A stretch of 64,000 bases of DNA from Prolixibacteraceae bacterium (GTDB taxonomy: Bacteria > Bacteroidota > Bacteroidia > Bacteroidales > Prolixibacteraceae). Location of the stretch: assembly GCA_019856515.1 (NCBI GenBank), contig CP082230.1:4774001-4838000 (forward strand). Reading direction: 5' to 3'. The notes under the pieces are model-generated. The model saw nothing but the letters and a program-made list of their open reading frames with translations, was not told the origin of the DNA and did not search any database. The position numbers were made by a program, and so were the translations under genes. This document shows positions 8,829-17,086 of this stretch, in pieces. The stretch's first letter is position 1. Every line of letters begins with the position of its first letter.

Positions 8829-8859
8829 CAAATATATCATTATAAAAATGCAAAGCAAA
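8829..8859 (-). promoter_or_regulatory. Promoter of the candidate small RNA
   Basis: Minus strand: TTTG at 8859-8856, 19-nt spacer, TATATTTG at 8836-8829. This is an exact match to TTTG-N19-TAnnTTTG. Confidence 0.6.
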
Positions 8860-8869
8860 ATATTAATTA

Positions 8870-9350
8870 ACATTTATTATTTAATAGAAACAACAAGTTG
8901 AGTCGGGAGTAATAGATGTCGTGGATATCATTAGGTGATTTACTATTTTAAGGTTGTTTACTCAAGTCTCTTTATAGAAGGAGTTATATGTAAATGGTGT
9001 GACAAACTTCATCGTGATAGGTTGTTCTGATTGAATTATTGGGTATCCTCCTAAAATATGAGGAGTTGTAATTTACTATGATTTATGTATGATCGCATGA
9101 GACTTTATTTCTAATAAATGAGGTCAATGAATCTCCAAGCCTGTACTATCTTTTGTCGTATATGGGTGAATAATATAGATTAATGGAGGTGATTTGAATG
9201 CTTTGTGCCCCGAGAATGGTTATAAATTGATTGGTTTAAACATCACTTATTTAAAATTCATGCATTAAAACAGTAATCATCGATGTGATTACTATTTTAT
9301 GTAGATTGTTATTATTTTTGGATAACTTATAACTTTATATTCATTGAAAT
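8870..9350. other. Non-coding stretch before the symporter gene, nothing recognised
   Basis: No ORF with coding character, no clear riboswitch fold and no strong promoter seen. There is a short CTCCT/AGGAG hairpin near 9050-9070 only. Confidence 0.4.
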
Positions 9351-10697
9351 ATGACAATTACAATTATTGTAATAATATACTTTGCAGCTCTTTTAGTGTT
9401 GGCTTTAAAGTCAAATAAGCAGGTGAAAGATTCAAAAGATTTTATTATTGCTGGAAGAAGTGGATCCGAATTAGATATAACGGGTAGTTTACTCGCTACT
9501 GTCGTGGGCAGTTCAGCCATATTAGGAACATTGAACTTAACAGTGTCACAGGGGTGGGCAGCTATGTGGTTTTTGTTCTCAGCCTCTTTGGGTCTGTGGT
9601 TTTTGGTGCCTAAAGCAGAAGCTATATATTCTCATGATAAGTTTACCTTGCCACAACTATTTGGTCGTTTTTATGGGGAGAGTGCAAAGAAGATCTCTTC
9701 GATCATTATTCCTATTGCTTGGGTAGGAATAGTCGCGGCTCAGTTGGTTGGTGCTGCAAAAATATTAGTCACACTTCTAGGGATCGGTTATGAGTTTGCT
9801 GTTATCGTCGCAGGGGTTATTTTGATTGTGTATACCGTATTAGGAGGTCAGATTTCAATATTAAAAACCGATAAACTTCAGGCATTCTTAATATATTTTG
9901 GCATTTTTATTTTGGCTATCTCATTGTTTGTGAAGGATACAAGTGTGCCATTTTCAACGTTGTCTGAGAGTTTTCCGTTCAATCAGACCTTTAAGATCTC
10001 CGATTTGGTAATTCTATTATTAACTTACTCTACGACTTTTCTTGTCGGTCCAGATATATATAGCCGTATTTTTTCGGCATCGTCTGCTTCCATTGGGAAA
10101 AAATCGGTTCGTAATGTAGCATTGATGCTTATTCCTTTTTCGATTGCTTTATGTTATGTTGGAATGTATATCAATGGGTTAGATCTTCCAATGAATAGCA
10201 AAGGAATAAATTTCATGGAGTTTTTGAAGTTTAATACATCTACCGTGATGTTTGCGATCTGTTCATTGGCTTTGTTGAGTGCAGTGTTGTCTTCTGCAGA
10301 TACTACGTTACTGTCGGCATCAATTATTCTAATGGATTTTAAAGACAGACGGAAGGATCGAATGTTGTATGTGACTAGAGTACTGGTTCTTGTCTTGGGT
10401 GTCTTCTCTGTTTTAATTGCCTTGAAAATTAGCTCTATTATATCTATTCTATTGACATCACTTTCGTTTTATTCTGGAGCATTTGTATTGCCAATGGTTA
10501 TTGCTTTGTTTTCAAAAATGAAACCAAAAGGGAGTGCTAATATTGCAATGATTACCGGTGGTTTAACTGCTTTGATAGGGAAGGTTTTGGTTAATCAAGG
10601 TTGGGAATATGGAAATTTGATTATAATATTGGCATTTGTATTAAATGGCTTTTGTCTTTTCTTTGTTGGTCGGTCACATGTAGACCATACAAATTAA
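9351..10697 (+). CDS. Sodium:solute symporter (SSS) family transporter
   Basis: The 448-residue inner-membrane protein has about 12-13 hydrophobic helices beginning with ITIIVIIYFAALLVLAL. SSS family markers are visible: KDFIIAGRS near residue 30, TVLGGQISILKTDKLQAFLI near residue 165 (the Na+/solute region) and SAVLSSADTTLLSAS near residue 315. Cotransport of a small organic solute with Na+ is expected from the family; the solute cannot be read from sequence. No neighbouring catabolic genes hint at it. The transcript ends at a hairpin directly followed by a group II intron remnant. Confidence 0.9.
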   Translation: MTITIIVIIYFAALLVLALKSNKQVKDSKDFIIAGRSGSELDITGSLLATVVGSSAILGTLNLTVSQGWAAMWFLFSASLGLWFLVPKAEAIYSHDKFTLPQLFGRFYGESAKKISSIIIPIAWVGIVAAQLVGAAKILVTLLGIGYEFAVIVAGVILIVYTVLGGQISILKTDKLQAFLIYFGIFILAISLFVKDTSVPFSTLSESFPFNQTFKISDLVILLLTYSTTFLVGPDIYSRIFSASSASIGKKSVRNVALMLIPFSIALCYVGMYINGLDLPMNSKGINFMEFLKFNTSTVMFAICSLALLSAVLSSADTTLLSASIILMDFKDRRKDRMLYVTRVLVLVLGVFSVLIALKISSIISILLTSLSFYSGAFVLPMVIALFSKMKPKGSANIAMITGGLTALIGKVLVNQGWEYGNLIIILAFVLNGFCLFFVGRSHVDHTN

Positions 10698-10730
10698 GTC
10701 ATGTTGTAAATTCATTTCAAACATATATTT

Positions 10731-10767
10731 AAGGAGAAATATTAAGATGATATTTCTCCTTACTTTT
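10731..10767 (+). terminator. Terminator of the symporter gene
   Basis: A 12-bp stem (AAGGAGAAATAT 10731-10742 / ATATTTCTCCTT 10750-10761) with a 7-nt loop is followed by ACTTTT. The group II intron begins immediately after it. Confidence 0.75.
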
Positions 10768-10768
10768 G

Positions 10769-11781
10769 GTGTGCCATGCATGTAAATTAACTAATCGGTG
10801 CAAGTCCGTAGTGGAGGTTTGTAGAGCCAACCACCTAGCAGAAGGCAAGGGTGCTTATCGTGAGGTATAACCTGAAGGAAGCCGTATGCAAAACTCTGAT
10901 CCGAGGTATACGAATCTCATTAGGCGGTATATAACTGGATAAGCTTGCCAAACAAAGTGAAGTCCGAATTCTACACGGAGTTTATACCGTAGATGTGGCG
11001 GATAGATGGAGTGAAAGTTAATTTCCTTACCATGGGAGGTCTCACAGATGGATACAGTGTATTTTTTTCCTGTCCATTCAAAAAAAGTTAACTGTGAGAA
11101 GTCAGCCGAGGTCATAGTACTGTACCCACTTTACAGGAAGGACTGAATCTTAAATTGTACATAATACAGACTGTTACCTAATGAAGGGATCAATGCAGAA
11201 AATATCGGAAGATAGCTACTTAAGTGAAGGTAGAGCGGAACTCGAGAATAACTCAAGAGCGCACACTTTCAATGGGATAACTGAAGCCATTATGGAAACG
11301 ACCATTACAACAGATAATTTATTAGAACGTGTCCTAGAATCAGATAACCTAAATAAGGCTTATTTACAGGTTTATCGTAATAAAGGGAGTCATGGAGTTG
11401 ATGAGATGCAAGTGGAATCCTTAAAAGATTATCTCAGACTTCATCGAAAAGTTTTAATAACAGAACTACGAAAAGGTAAGTGTTAACCCGATGGCGAATT
11501 ATCATTATTTCATGCGGCATATTTGATCGGAGTTTTGAAGAGCAAAGCGTATGAATATGCTAATACGAGGAAAAAGTATTGGCGCATTTCATTTCAAAGA
11601 GTCCAATTCTACAAACGACTATAACGAATAAGAATTTGGAGAAGGCAGGCTATATTACGCTAAGTGATTATTATCAGAAAGTAAAGTCGTGATTTAGGGA
11701 GTCGCCGTATACGAGACCCGTACGTACGGTGGTGTGGGAGGTGTACTGGAAGATTAAATATCTTCCAGCCATCTACCCGAT
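10769..11781 (+). mobile_element. Group II intron with both ends kept but ORF core deleted
   Basis: The 5' end GTGTG (10769) fits the GUGYG consensus. Domain I-like ribozyme sequence follows (for example GGAAGCCGTATGC, ACTCTGATCCGAGG and ACGAATCTCAT, common in bacterial introns). Domain V is at about 11700-11735, where CCGTATACG pairs with CGTACGTACGG and a CGC triad lies just 5'. Domain VI is the CTGGAAGAT/ATCTTCCAG hairpin and the 3' end is CTACCCGAT at 11781. Total length is about 1.0 kb versus the usual 2.3-2.7 kb. The missing part is the reverse transcriptase core. It sits right behind a terminator, a preferred target of some bacterial intron classes. If the ribozyme folds, it could only move with a maturase supplied in trans. 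Confidence 0.8.
11181..11692 (+). pseudogene. Group II intron reverse transcriptase/maturase remnant
   Basis: The first 101 codons keep the RT N-terminus (DNLLERVLESDNLNKAYLQV, KGSHGVDEMQVESL, LITELRKGKC) and stop at 11484-11486. In the same frame after the stop, the C-terminal segment GVLKSKAYEYANTRKKYWRI is legible from 11529, matching the end of intron maturases. A frameshift near 11620-11635 then leads into NLEKAGYITLSDYYQKVKS and a stop at 11690-11692. All RT catalytic blocks, including YADD, are missing, so the deletion removed more than 1 kb and the protein cannot be functional. Confidence 0.85.
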
Positions 11782-11784
11782 CTG

Positions 11785-13167
11785 TTAATCTAGAATGAAG
11801 TTTAATCCAAGACGGATAGAAGCGAAACTTCCATTTTTGGGATTACTGTATGCAATTATGTTATCTGTAGCAGCATAGAAGTGGACAATTCCTGCTTTAA
11901 CTGAGAGTCCAAGACCAACTTGACTACCGGATGTGTTCGACCAAGAATAATTGGAAGTAAGTTCAAATACATTACTTCTAATCGTTCCTGAAAGCTGAAC
12001 AAGTGTTTCAGAGAAATCGTTGAAGGATTCATATTTGCTTAGAAATCCTGCAGTGAACCATTTTTCTGGGGTATAACTTGAGGTGATATATATTTTTGTA
12101 GGAAGAGTCATGTTGAATTTATCGGCTTTCTTTTTAATTCTAAAAGCCTGTTCAATTTCATCCATTAATGCATCCGATTGATCTTCTAACTCTTTGTATC
12201 CTGGTTGGTTATCGTTTACACTATTTGAGATATCTACCCCTTTGAAAGAATAGTGGCTCTGTTGATAGATCTGTGTGTTGTTTTTAAAACCTATCACACC
12301 AAGATCAATCACACTTAAACCAAACAACCACTCTTCGTTGTGTTGGTACTCTATACCAATGTCTAGACCAAAGCCAAGGTTGTCAAAATTACTAAAGTAG
12401 TCTTGATCAAAATTAGTATCTAGATCCTCAATATATTCATCTCCATTACTATCTGTTGCCATTGTGAAGTCGATAGGGGCCGAAACATTAATTTGACCAG
12501 CAGTGTAGATTTCAATAGACGAGAGATCTTTGGACTGAGTTCTTAAGCTTACTCCATTCGTCTCAATTCCTGCCATGCCAAAGAGTATTTTACCTCGAAT
12601 ACCTATTGTGAATTTATCATTGATAATTCGATCGTACCCTAAAGCGATTTCTCTATAGTGAAGCATGTTGAGGTCAATTTCTCCCGTGTTTATATTATTG
12701 AATCGAGAAACAACTCCATTAATGTCGACTGTAGATGTCCCATTTAGAATAAGGTCGGTTACCCCATTGCCAAAGCGAATATGTCCCAAAGCTTTCTCTT
12801 TAATTTGGATACTATAGTAGTCTTTATTGTTTTTAATTCCGACACCAAGCAGTCCAATCTCCGTAAATAAGCCAATGGTATTTTTACGGTCTAATTTACG
12901 GTGTATTTTTTCAGTATCAACTACAGTTTTTCCATCTTCAGTTGAAGTGATGTCGTTGTAGTTTAATCGTCCCGTTGTAAATTGAAAGTCGGTGTAATTT
13001 AGTACTGGTAACGTGAAATATGTCGATCTGTCTCTTAGTTTGTGAGCTGGGTTGATCTCCATTGAGTTTGGCCCATATAGATCATATAGTGTTGTATTCT
13101 GACCGAATGTTTTGAGTGTGAACAACAGTAATAAGACAGCTGCCGTTCTGAAAATATTAAATCTCAT
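11785..13167 (-). CDS. DUF5723 family outer-membrane beta-barrel protein (pair B)
   Basis: The 460-residue protein has a signal peptide (MRFNIFRTAAVLLLLFTLKTFGQ) and the DUF5723 N-terminal signature NSMEINPAH...YFTLPVLNY. Barrel strands follow, including HYREIALGYDRIINDKFTIG, and it ends in SIRLGLNFILD. The paralog at 995-2413 shares domain order and signal-peptide length. It is downstream of the lipoprotein gene with a 19-nt gap, the same order as pair A. The stop codon lies only 3 nt from the 3' end of the group II intron. Its function is unknown; an outer-membrane location is inferred from the strands and signal peptide. Confidence 0.85.
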   Translation of the reverse strand: MRFNIFRTAAVLLLLFTLKTFGQNTTLYDLYGPNSMEINPAHKLRDRSTYFTLPVLNYTDFQFTTGRLNYNDITSTEDGKTVVDTEKIHRKLDRKNTIGLFTEIGLLGVGIKNNKDYYSIQIKEKALGHIRFGNGVTDLILNGTSTVDINGVVSRFNNINTGEIDLNMLHYREIALGYDRIINDKFTIGIRGKILFGMAGIETNGVSLRTQSKDLSSIEIYTAGQINVSAPIDFTMATDSNGDEYIEDLDTNFDQDYFSNFDNLGFGLDIGIEYQHNEEWLFGLSVIDLGVIGFKNNTQIYQQSHYSFKGVDISNSVNDNQPGYKELEDQSDALMDEIEQAFRIKKKADKFNMTLPTKIYITSSYTPEKWFTAGFLSKYESFNDFSETLVQLSGTIRSNVFELTSNYSWSNTSGSQVGLGLSVKAGIVHFYAATDNIIAYSNPKNGSFASIRLGLNFILD

Positions 13168-13186
13168 AATAGATGTGTTTCGTTGG

Positions 13187-14824
13187 TTAGTTTTCGATAG
13201 TAGCGTTGGCGTCTACTGCCAATTCAATATTGATAGTTTGATTACCATTCAAAAAAGCTTTGTCGTCATCTTTTGTGTCAATCATTAGTTTAATGATTAT
13301 TTGATCAGTAAGATTTATATTTTCAATATCAGTCTCAGTTAGCTTAAGAGTTGAGTCTCCTTTTACTATCTCAATAGGGTGTCCTGATTCATCTACTTTT
13401 GCACTTATTATTGGTGGAAATGAGATTGGAGCCCCAATATTCTGTTTTGATTGACTACTATAAGGCTGAAGTATTGCAGCGATTTCAAACGGAATTTCGT
13501 GTTCATATTTTAAAATTAGTGAGGCGTTATTGATATATTCAATTTCATCCGATAGATCAATGGTATCACTGTATGATAGATTTTGTGCCTTGAATTGGAA
13601 TGGCGTTTCCATCTTAAAATTAGCAGAGAAAGCACTGTTAGGAAAGATAATATTAGGATTCTCTTTAGTTACTGAGATAACAGTACCATTAAGATCTTTA
13701 TTAATTGAGACATGTCCTTCAAATGTGATCTGTCTGCTTGGAGGAAGCCCCATGAAATTCACTATATTCGAATTGTCCTTATTGACGATATAATTTCCTA
13801 CTTTAAAATTTGTTGGATCTATCGAAGATCTATCAGGTGTTGGGATCATATATGAGGGGGCATTGAGATCTATTTTTGTCATATCATTATCTACTCCCTC
13901 TATTAATGGCGAGATATAACAGTCTGCCACGATATTCGTTTTTGTGGTAAGAGTTATTGTTGGGTTTGTAAATAGAATTCCTGATCCGATTTCATCTAAT
14001 GCGTCTATGTCAATATCGAACACTTGTTTGTCAAAATCGATATCATGACTACCTAAATCGGTTTTGATGTATCCAAAGTCGAGATCTGTAATCGAAATTG
14101 ATGTGGCAAATGAGGTTGCATCTAGTGAGCTATTAATATTTCCGTCAAACGATAATAGAAGCTCTATGGTTAATTGGTCTTTGTTTAATTCATTTTCAAA
14201 GTTTAATGTAGCATTGTTGATCGGAAGTTGATAACTGTTAGTCCCTGGGATTGCAATGATGTCAAATTCTAAAGGAGTGATAACACCTCCCGTTGATTTA
14301 CTTGCATCTTTAAACCGAACTTTAAGGTTTGCATCAAGATCTAACATCGGATTGGTTATAGCTACATTTAATGAACCACTCTTTATATTGGCCTCAAAAA
14401 GTTTTAGTGTGCTATTTTCCACCGTAGATGTAATGATCGCTACCTTTTTATTTAATGCTAAAGGGGGTATCGGTATTGGTAAGCCTGTAGGGTTTGGAAT
14501 AGCAGGAATATTGATATTAAAATCTCCGATAGACATTTGTTGAGGGAAGCCGTAAAGCTCCTGTAAGTTATATTCAATAACATCATTTTCAGAATAGGTA
14601 AACCATAATGTCCCGTCATCTTTTTTAATGATGTTTTCTGAATCATTACCTTCAATAAAATCCCACAAAGTAAACTTGCCATAGGCTACCGGAGCTGCCA
14701 CATTTGTATTTATGTCTTTGATGTCAATGTCATCAAATTTATAATTGTCACTTGAACAGCTGAAAAATATAGCGATGAAAAGAGATGTCATTAGGGGAAT
14801 GACACGGGTTGTTTTTGAGATCAT
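13187..14824 (-). CDS. Lipoprotein paired with DUF5723 (pair B), unknown function
   Basis: The 545-residue protein begins MISKTTRVIPLMTSLF with a lipobox IFFSC, so it is a predicted lipoprotein. This start gives a normal lipoprotein signal (n-region K/R, short h-region); an in-frame ATG at 14860 would add 12 residues. The mature part is Ser/Thr/Asp/Asn-rich and beta-rich. At least two similar segments begin with xITDLDFGYIKTDLG-like strands, suggesting repeated beta-sandwich modules. Its last ~330 residues align with the truncated gene at 1-990. No enzyme motif is seen. It is probably cotranscribed with the downstream DUF5723 barrel, so a lipoprotein-barrel complex in the outer membrane is plausible but unproven. 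Confidence 0.75.
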   Translation of the reverse strand: MISKTTRVIPLMTSLFIAIFFSCSSDNYKFDDIDIKDINTNVAAPVAYGKFTLWDFIEGNDSENIIKKDDGTLWFTYSENDVIEYNLQELYGFPQQMSIGDFNINIPAIPNPTGLPIPIPPLALNKKVAIITSTVENSTLKLFEANIKSGSLNVAITNPMLDLDANLKVRFKDASKSTGGVITPLEFDIIAIPGTNSYQLPINNATLNFENELNKDQLTIELLLSFDGNINSSLDATSFATSISITDLDFGYIKTDLGSHDIDFDKQVFDIDIDALDEIGSGILFTNPTITLTTKTNIVADCYISPLIEGVDNDMTKIDLNAPSYMIPTPDRSSIDPTNFKVGNYIVNKDNSNIVNFMGLPPSRQITFEGHVSINKDLNGTVISVTKENPNIIFPNSAFSANFKMETPFQFKAQNLSYSDTIDLSDEIEYINNASLILKYEHEIPFEIAAILQPYSSQSKQNIGAPISFPPIISAKVDESGHPIEIVKGDSTLKLTETDIENINLTDQIIIKLMIDTKDDDKAFLNGNQTINIELAVDANATIEN

Positions 14825-14931
14825 AATACAGTATTTGATATGTTGGTTATTACGTTTCATCTATTTAAACAATATTAATGAGTGATATGTTTAACATACA
14901 ATCGTATTTTTCTTATTTATACCATATTAGC

Positions 14932-16062
14932 ATGAAATATATCGTATTGATACTACTGGTGGTCTCTTCTTTCTCTTTGTCTGGAATGTGTCCAAAAGAT
15001 ACAGTGAAGGCGAGCCATAGAGTTAGTTTTAAGGATTCATTGGACGGAGCCTTTGATGTGAGTGATTTTTTGGCAACGAAAAAAGGATTTATCGTTATTC
15101 CTGGTATTATAACTAACCCTGCAGTGGGTTATGGTGGATATGGTTCTGTTTTATTTATACATAGTTCATTTGCTGAGAGTAAAGGTTTTCCTACCATAAC
15201 GGGTGTTATGGGTGGAGGTACAGAGAATGGAACATGGTTGGCTGGGGTCTATCATATGCAGTCGTGGAAAAAGGATCGTTTACGATTTACTGGTTTTGCT
15301 GGATATACTGATGTTAATCTTCGATTTTATGGAAGAGGCTTTACGGATCTTTTACAACAATATAAGGTGATGCTTAATATGCAAGCATGGGCTGTTCTTT
15401 CTGATTTATCATATAGGATATCAGATTCTCCATTCTTTGTTGGTGCTCGGTATGTCTTTGTGAATAATGATTCCAAGTTTAGCCCCTCTTTTGATCTTAT
15501 AAAGGAGGATTATAAGTCCACCGTTAGTGAGTTAGGTGTTGTGTTTTCTTATGATACAAGGAATAACTTTTTTTCTCCTACAAAAGGAATAAAAGGAGAG
15601 ATTAATTATCAGTACAGTGGAACATGGTTGGGAGCAGACAATAACTATTCAAGACTTTATAGTTACATGTTTGGATATATTCCGATCAATAGAAAGAATA
15701 TTATCGGACTGAGAGGAGAATATGATGTGGCATTTTCAGGTGTTCCATTCTATATGGAGCCTTTTGTTACTCTGAGAGGTGTTGGGTTAATGAGATATCA
15801 AGACGAGCAAGTGTTTGAAGTGGAAACGGAATATCAATTTCCTATCTATAAGAGGTGGTCGGGTGTTGCATTTGCTGGTGTTGGAGATGCTTGGGGTACC
15901 TCTTCATCGTTTTTTGAAGATGATATTGTTGTAAGTGGTGGTTTTGGTTTTAGATATAGAATAGCAAGAAAATTTGGAATGAATATGGGTATTGATTTTG
16001 CCTGGAGTAGTGACTCTTTCGCCTTTTCAATAGTTTTCGGAAGTGCGTGGTTAAGGAATTAA
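14932..16062 (+). CDS. BamA/TamA-family (Omp85) barrel protein without POTRA domains
   Basis: From the ATG at 14932 the protein has 376 residues and a signal peptide (MKYIVLILLVVSSFSLSG). This start was preferred over the ATG at 14878 because the earlier one buries the signal peptide. The body is an Omp85-like barrel: VVFSYDTRNNFFSPTKGIKGEINYQYSG is the typical first C-terminal-half strand pair (DTRD-like plus PTKG), followed by GLRGEYDV, TLRGVGLMRYQDEQVFEVETEYQFPI (loop L6 region, RG near residue 274) and AGVGDAW. Length leaves no room for POTRA repeats. Such short Omp85 barrels exist in Bacteroidota with unclear roles. It is divergent from pair B. Confidence 0.75.
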   Translation: MKYIVLILLVVSSFSLSGMCPKDTVKASHRVSFKDSLDGAFDVSDFLATKKGFIVIPGIITNPAVGYGGYGSVLFIHSSFAESKGFPTITGVMGGGTENGTWLAGVYHMQSWKKDRLRFTGFAGYTDVNLRFYGRGFTDLLQQYKVMLNMQAWAVLSDLSYRISDSPFFVGARYVFVNNDSKFSPSFDLIKEDYKSTVSELGVVFSYDTRNNFFSPTKGIKGEINYQYSGTWLGADNNYSRLYSYMFGYIPINRKNIIGLRGEYDVAFSGVPFYMEPFVTLRGVGLMRYQDEQVFEVETEYQFPIYKRWSGVAFAGVGDAWGTSSSFFEDDIVVSGGFGFRYRIARKFGMNMGIDFAWSSDSFAFSIVFGSAWLRN

Positions 16063-16102
16063 ATTAAAGCAATTGTTCCAAATGGAATAATTGCTTTAAT
16101 TT
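16061..16102. terminator. Bidirectional terminator, 20-bp stem
   Basis: AAATTAAAGCAATTGTTCCA pairs with TGGAATAATTGCTTTAATTT (one G-T pair) around a 2-nt loop. It lies between the Omp85 gene and the convergent RNA methyltransferase gene and overlaps the former's stop codon. Confidence 0.8.
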
Positions 16103-16128
16103 AGAAGATCACACCTTTATATGTGAAT

Positions 16129-16896
16129 TTATCGTCTCATAAATTCGGAGCATATGATTGATGTGGCCATTGCCACATTCAATGATTCAGAGCCTTTCTC
16201 TTGTCTAAAAGAAGGGATGGTTATTTTATTTGTGACAAGAGATTCAATAGACTCAGAAATACCTTTCCCCTCATTTCCCATTACGACAATACCTTGCTTA
16301 GGAAGTTCTTCTGAGTAGATGTTTTTTCCATCTAGGAAGGTTCCAAATATATTGATATTGTTCTGGGTCGCTTGGTCGATGATGTGGTGTAGATCATCAT
16401 AGTATACTTTAACACGAGCGATAGCTCCCATTGTAGACTGTATCACCTTATTGTTATAGACGTCGACGGTATCTTTTGAACATATGATGTTATCAATTCC
16501 AAACCAATCAGCGATGCGGATAATCGTTCCTAAATTCCCAGGATCTTGGATATTATCTAATGCAATGGTGATTTTGTTATGCAGCATATCTATGGAAAAC
16601 ACATCTGGTTCAATGGCCATGAGTGCTATGGCATTAGAAGGGGTAGTCAAATGAGATGCTTTTTCAATAGATTTTATTGATGTCTCTACAAGTGTAATAT
16701 TCTTACGCTGTGATAGATTTAATAGCTTATCATATGCTTCTGGTGCAGCGTATATTATTTTTATGGGATGATTCGCTAAAATTAGATCTTCAATTATTTT
16801 TGCTCCTTCCGCGATATAATGTTTTTCTTGCTTTCGATACTTCTTTTGAGAAAGACTTTTAATGTATTTAATTCTGTTTTTTGACAGCTCTTCCAT
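16129..16896 (-). CDS. TrmH/SpoU family RNA 2'-O-methyltransferase
   Basis: The 255-residue protein has an N-terminal substrate-binding domain (KNRIKYIKSLSQKKYRKQEKHYIAEG, the L30e-like part) and a C-terminal SPOUT domain. The three knot motifs are visible: motif 1 ALDNIQDPGNLGTIIRIADWFG (about 112-133), motif 2 VVMGNEGKGIS (about 209-219) and motif 3 IPSFRQEKGSESLNVAMATSI (about 228-248). It is expected to methylate a ribose in rRNA, as in the RlmB-like group, but the exact nucleotide cannot be assigned. It is monocistronic and divergent from tamL. Confidence 0.9.
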   Translation of the reverse strand: MEELSKNRIKYIKSLSQKKYRKQEKHYIAEGAKIIEDLILANHPIKIIYAAPEAYDKLLNLSQRKNITLVETSIKSIEKASHLTTPSNAIALMAIEPDVFSIDMLHNKITIALDNIQDPGNLGTIIRIADWFGIDNIICSKDTVDVYNNKVIQSTMGAIARVKVYYDDLHHIIDQATQNNINIFGTFLDGKNIYSEELPKQGIVVMGNEGKGISESIESLVTNKITIPSFRQEKGSESLNVAMATSIICSEFMRR

Positions 16897-17003
16897 ATGC
16901 AGATAAATTTATACAAAGCTACATCTTCATTTTTTTCGTTACAAAAAATCAAACAATTATATTTCATTTGGTTGATTTTTATTTAAAACTCAATTTTATA
17001 GAC

Positions 17004-17011
17004 TATTTTTG
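17004..17011 (+). promoter_or_regulatory. -7 promoter box upstream of tamL
   Basis: TATTTTTG matches TAnnTTTG; the predicted start of transcription is near 17017. A TTTG exists at 16967-16970 but is too far away for a normal -33 element. Confidence 0.45.
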
Positions 17012-17086
17012 TAAAAACTGGTTAAAATGATATTTAAGTTAATATATTTATTGACTTAAGTGTCGATGAATTACTTTTTGAGAAAT

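Noticed and set aside
8794..8920. Small + strand ORF starting MKDDHFF opposite the candidate sRNA
   Set aside because: No RBS or promoter on that strand, low-complexity AT-rich translation; the minus-strand RNA signals are stronger.
10855..11115. 86-codon minus-strand frame
   Set aside because: It lies within ribozyme domain I of the group II intron; the structured RNA explains the sequence.
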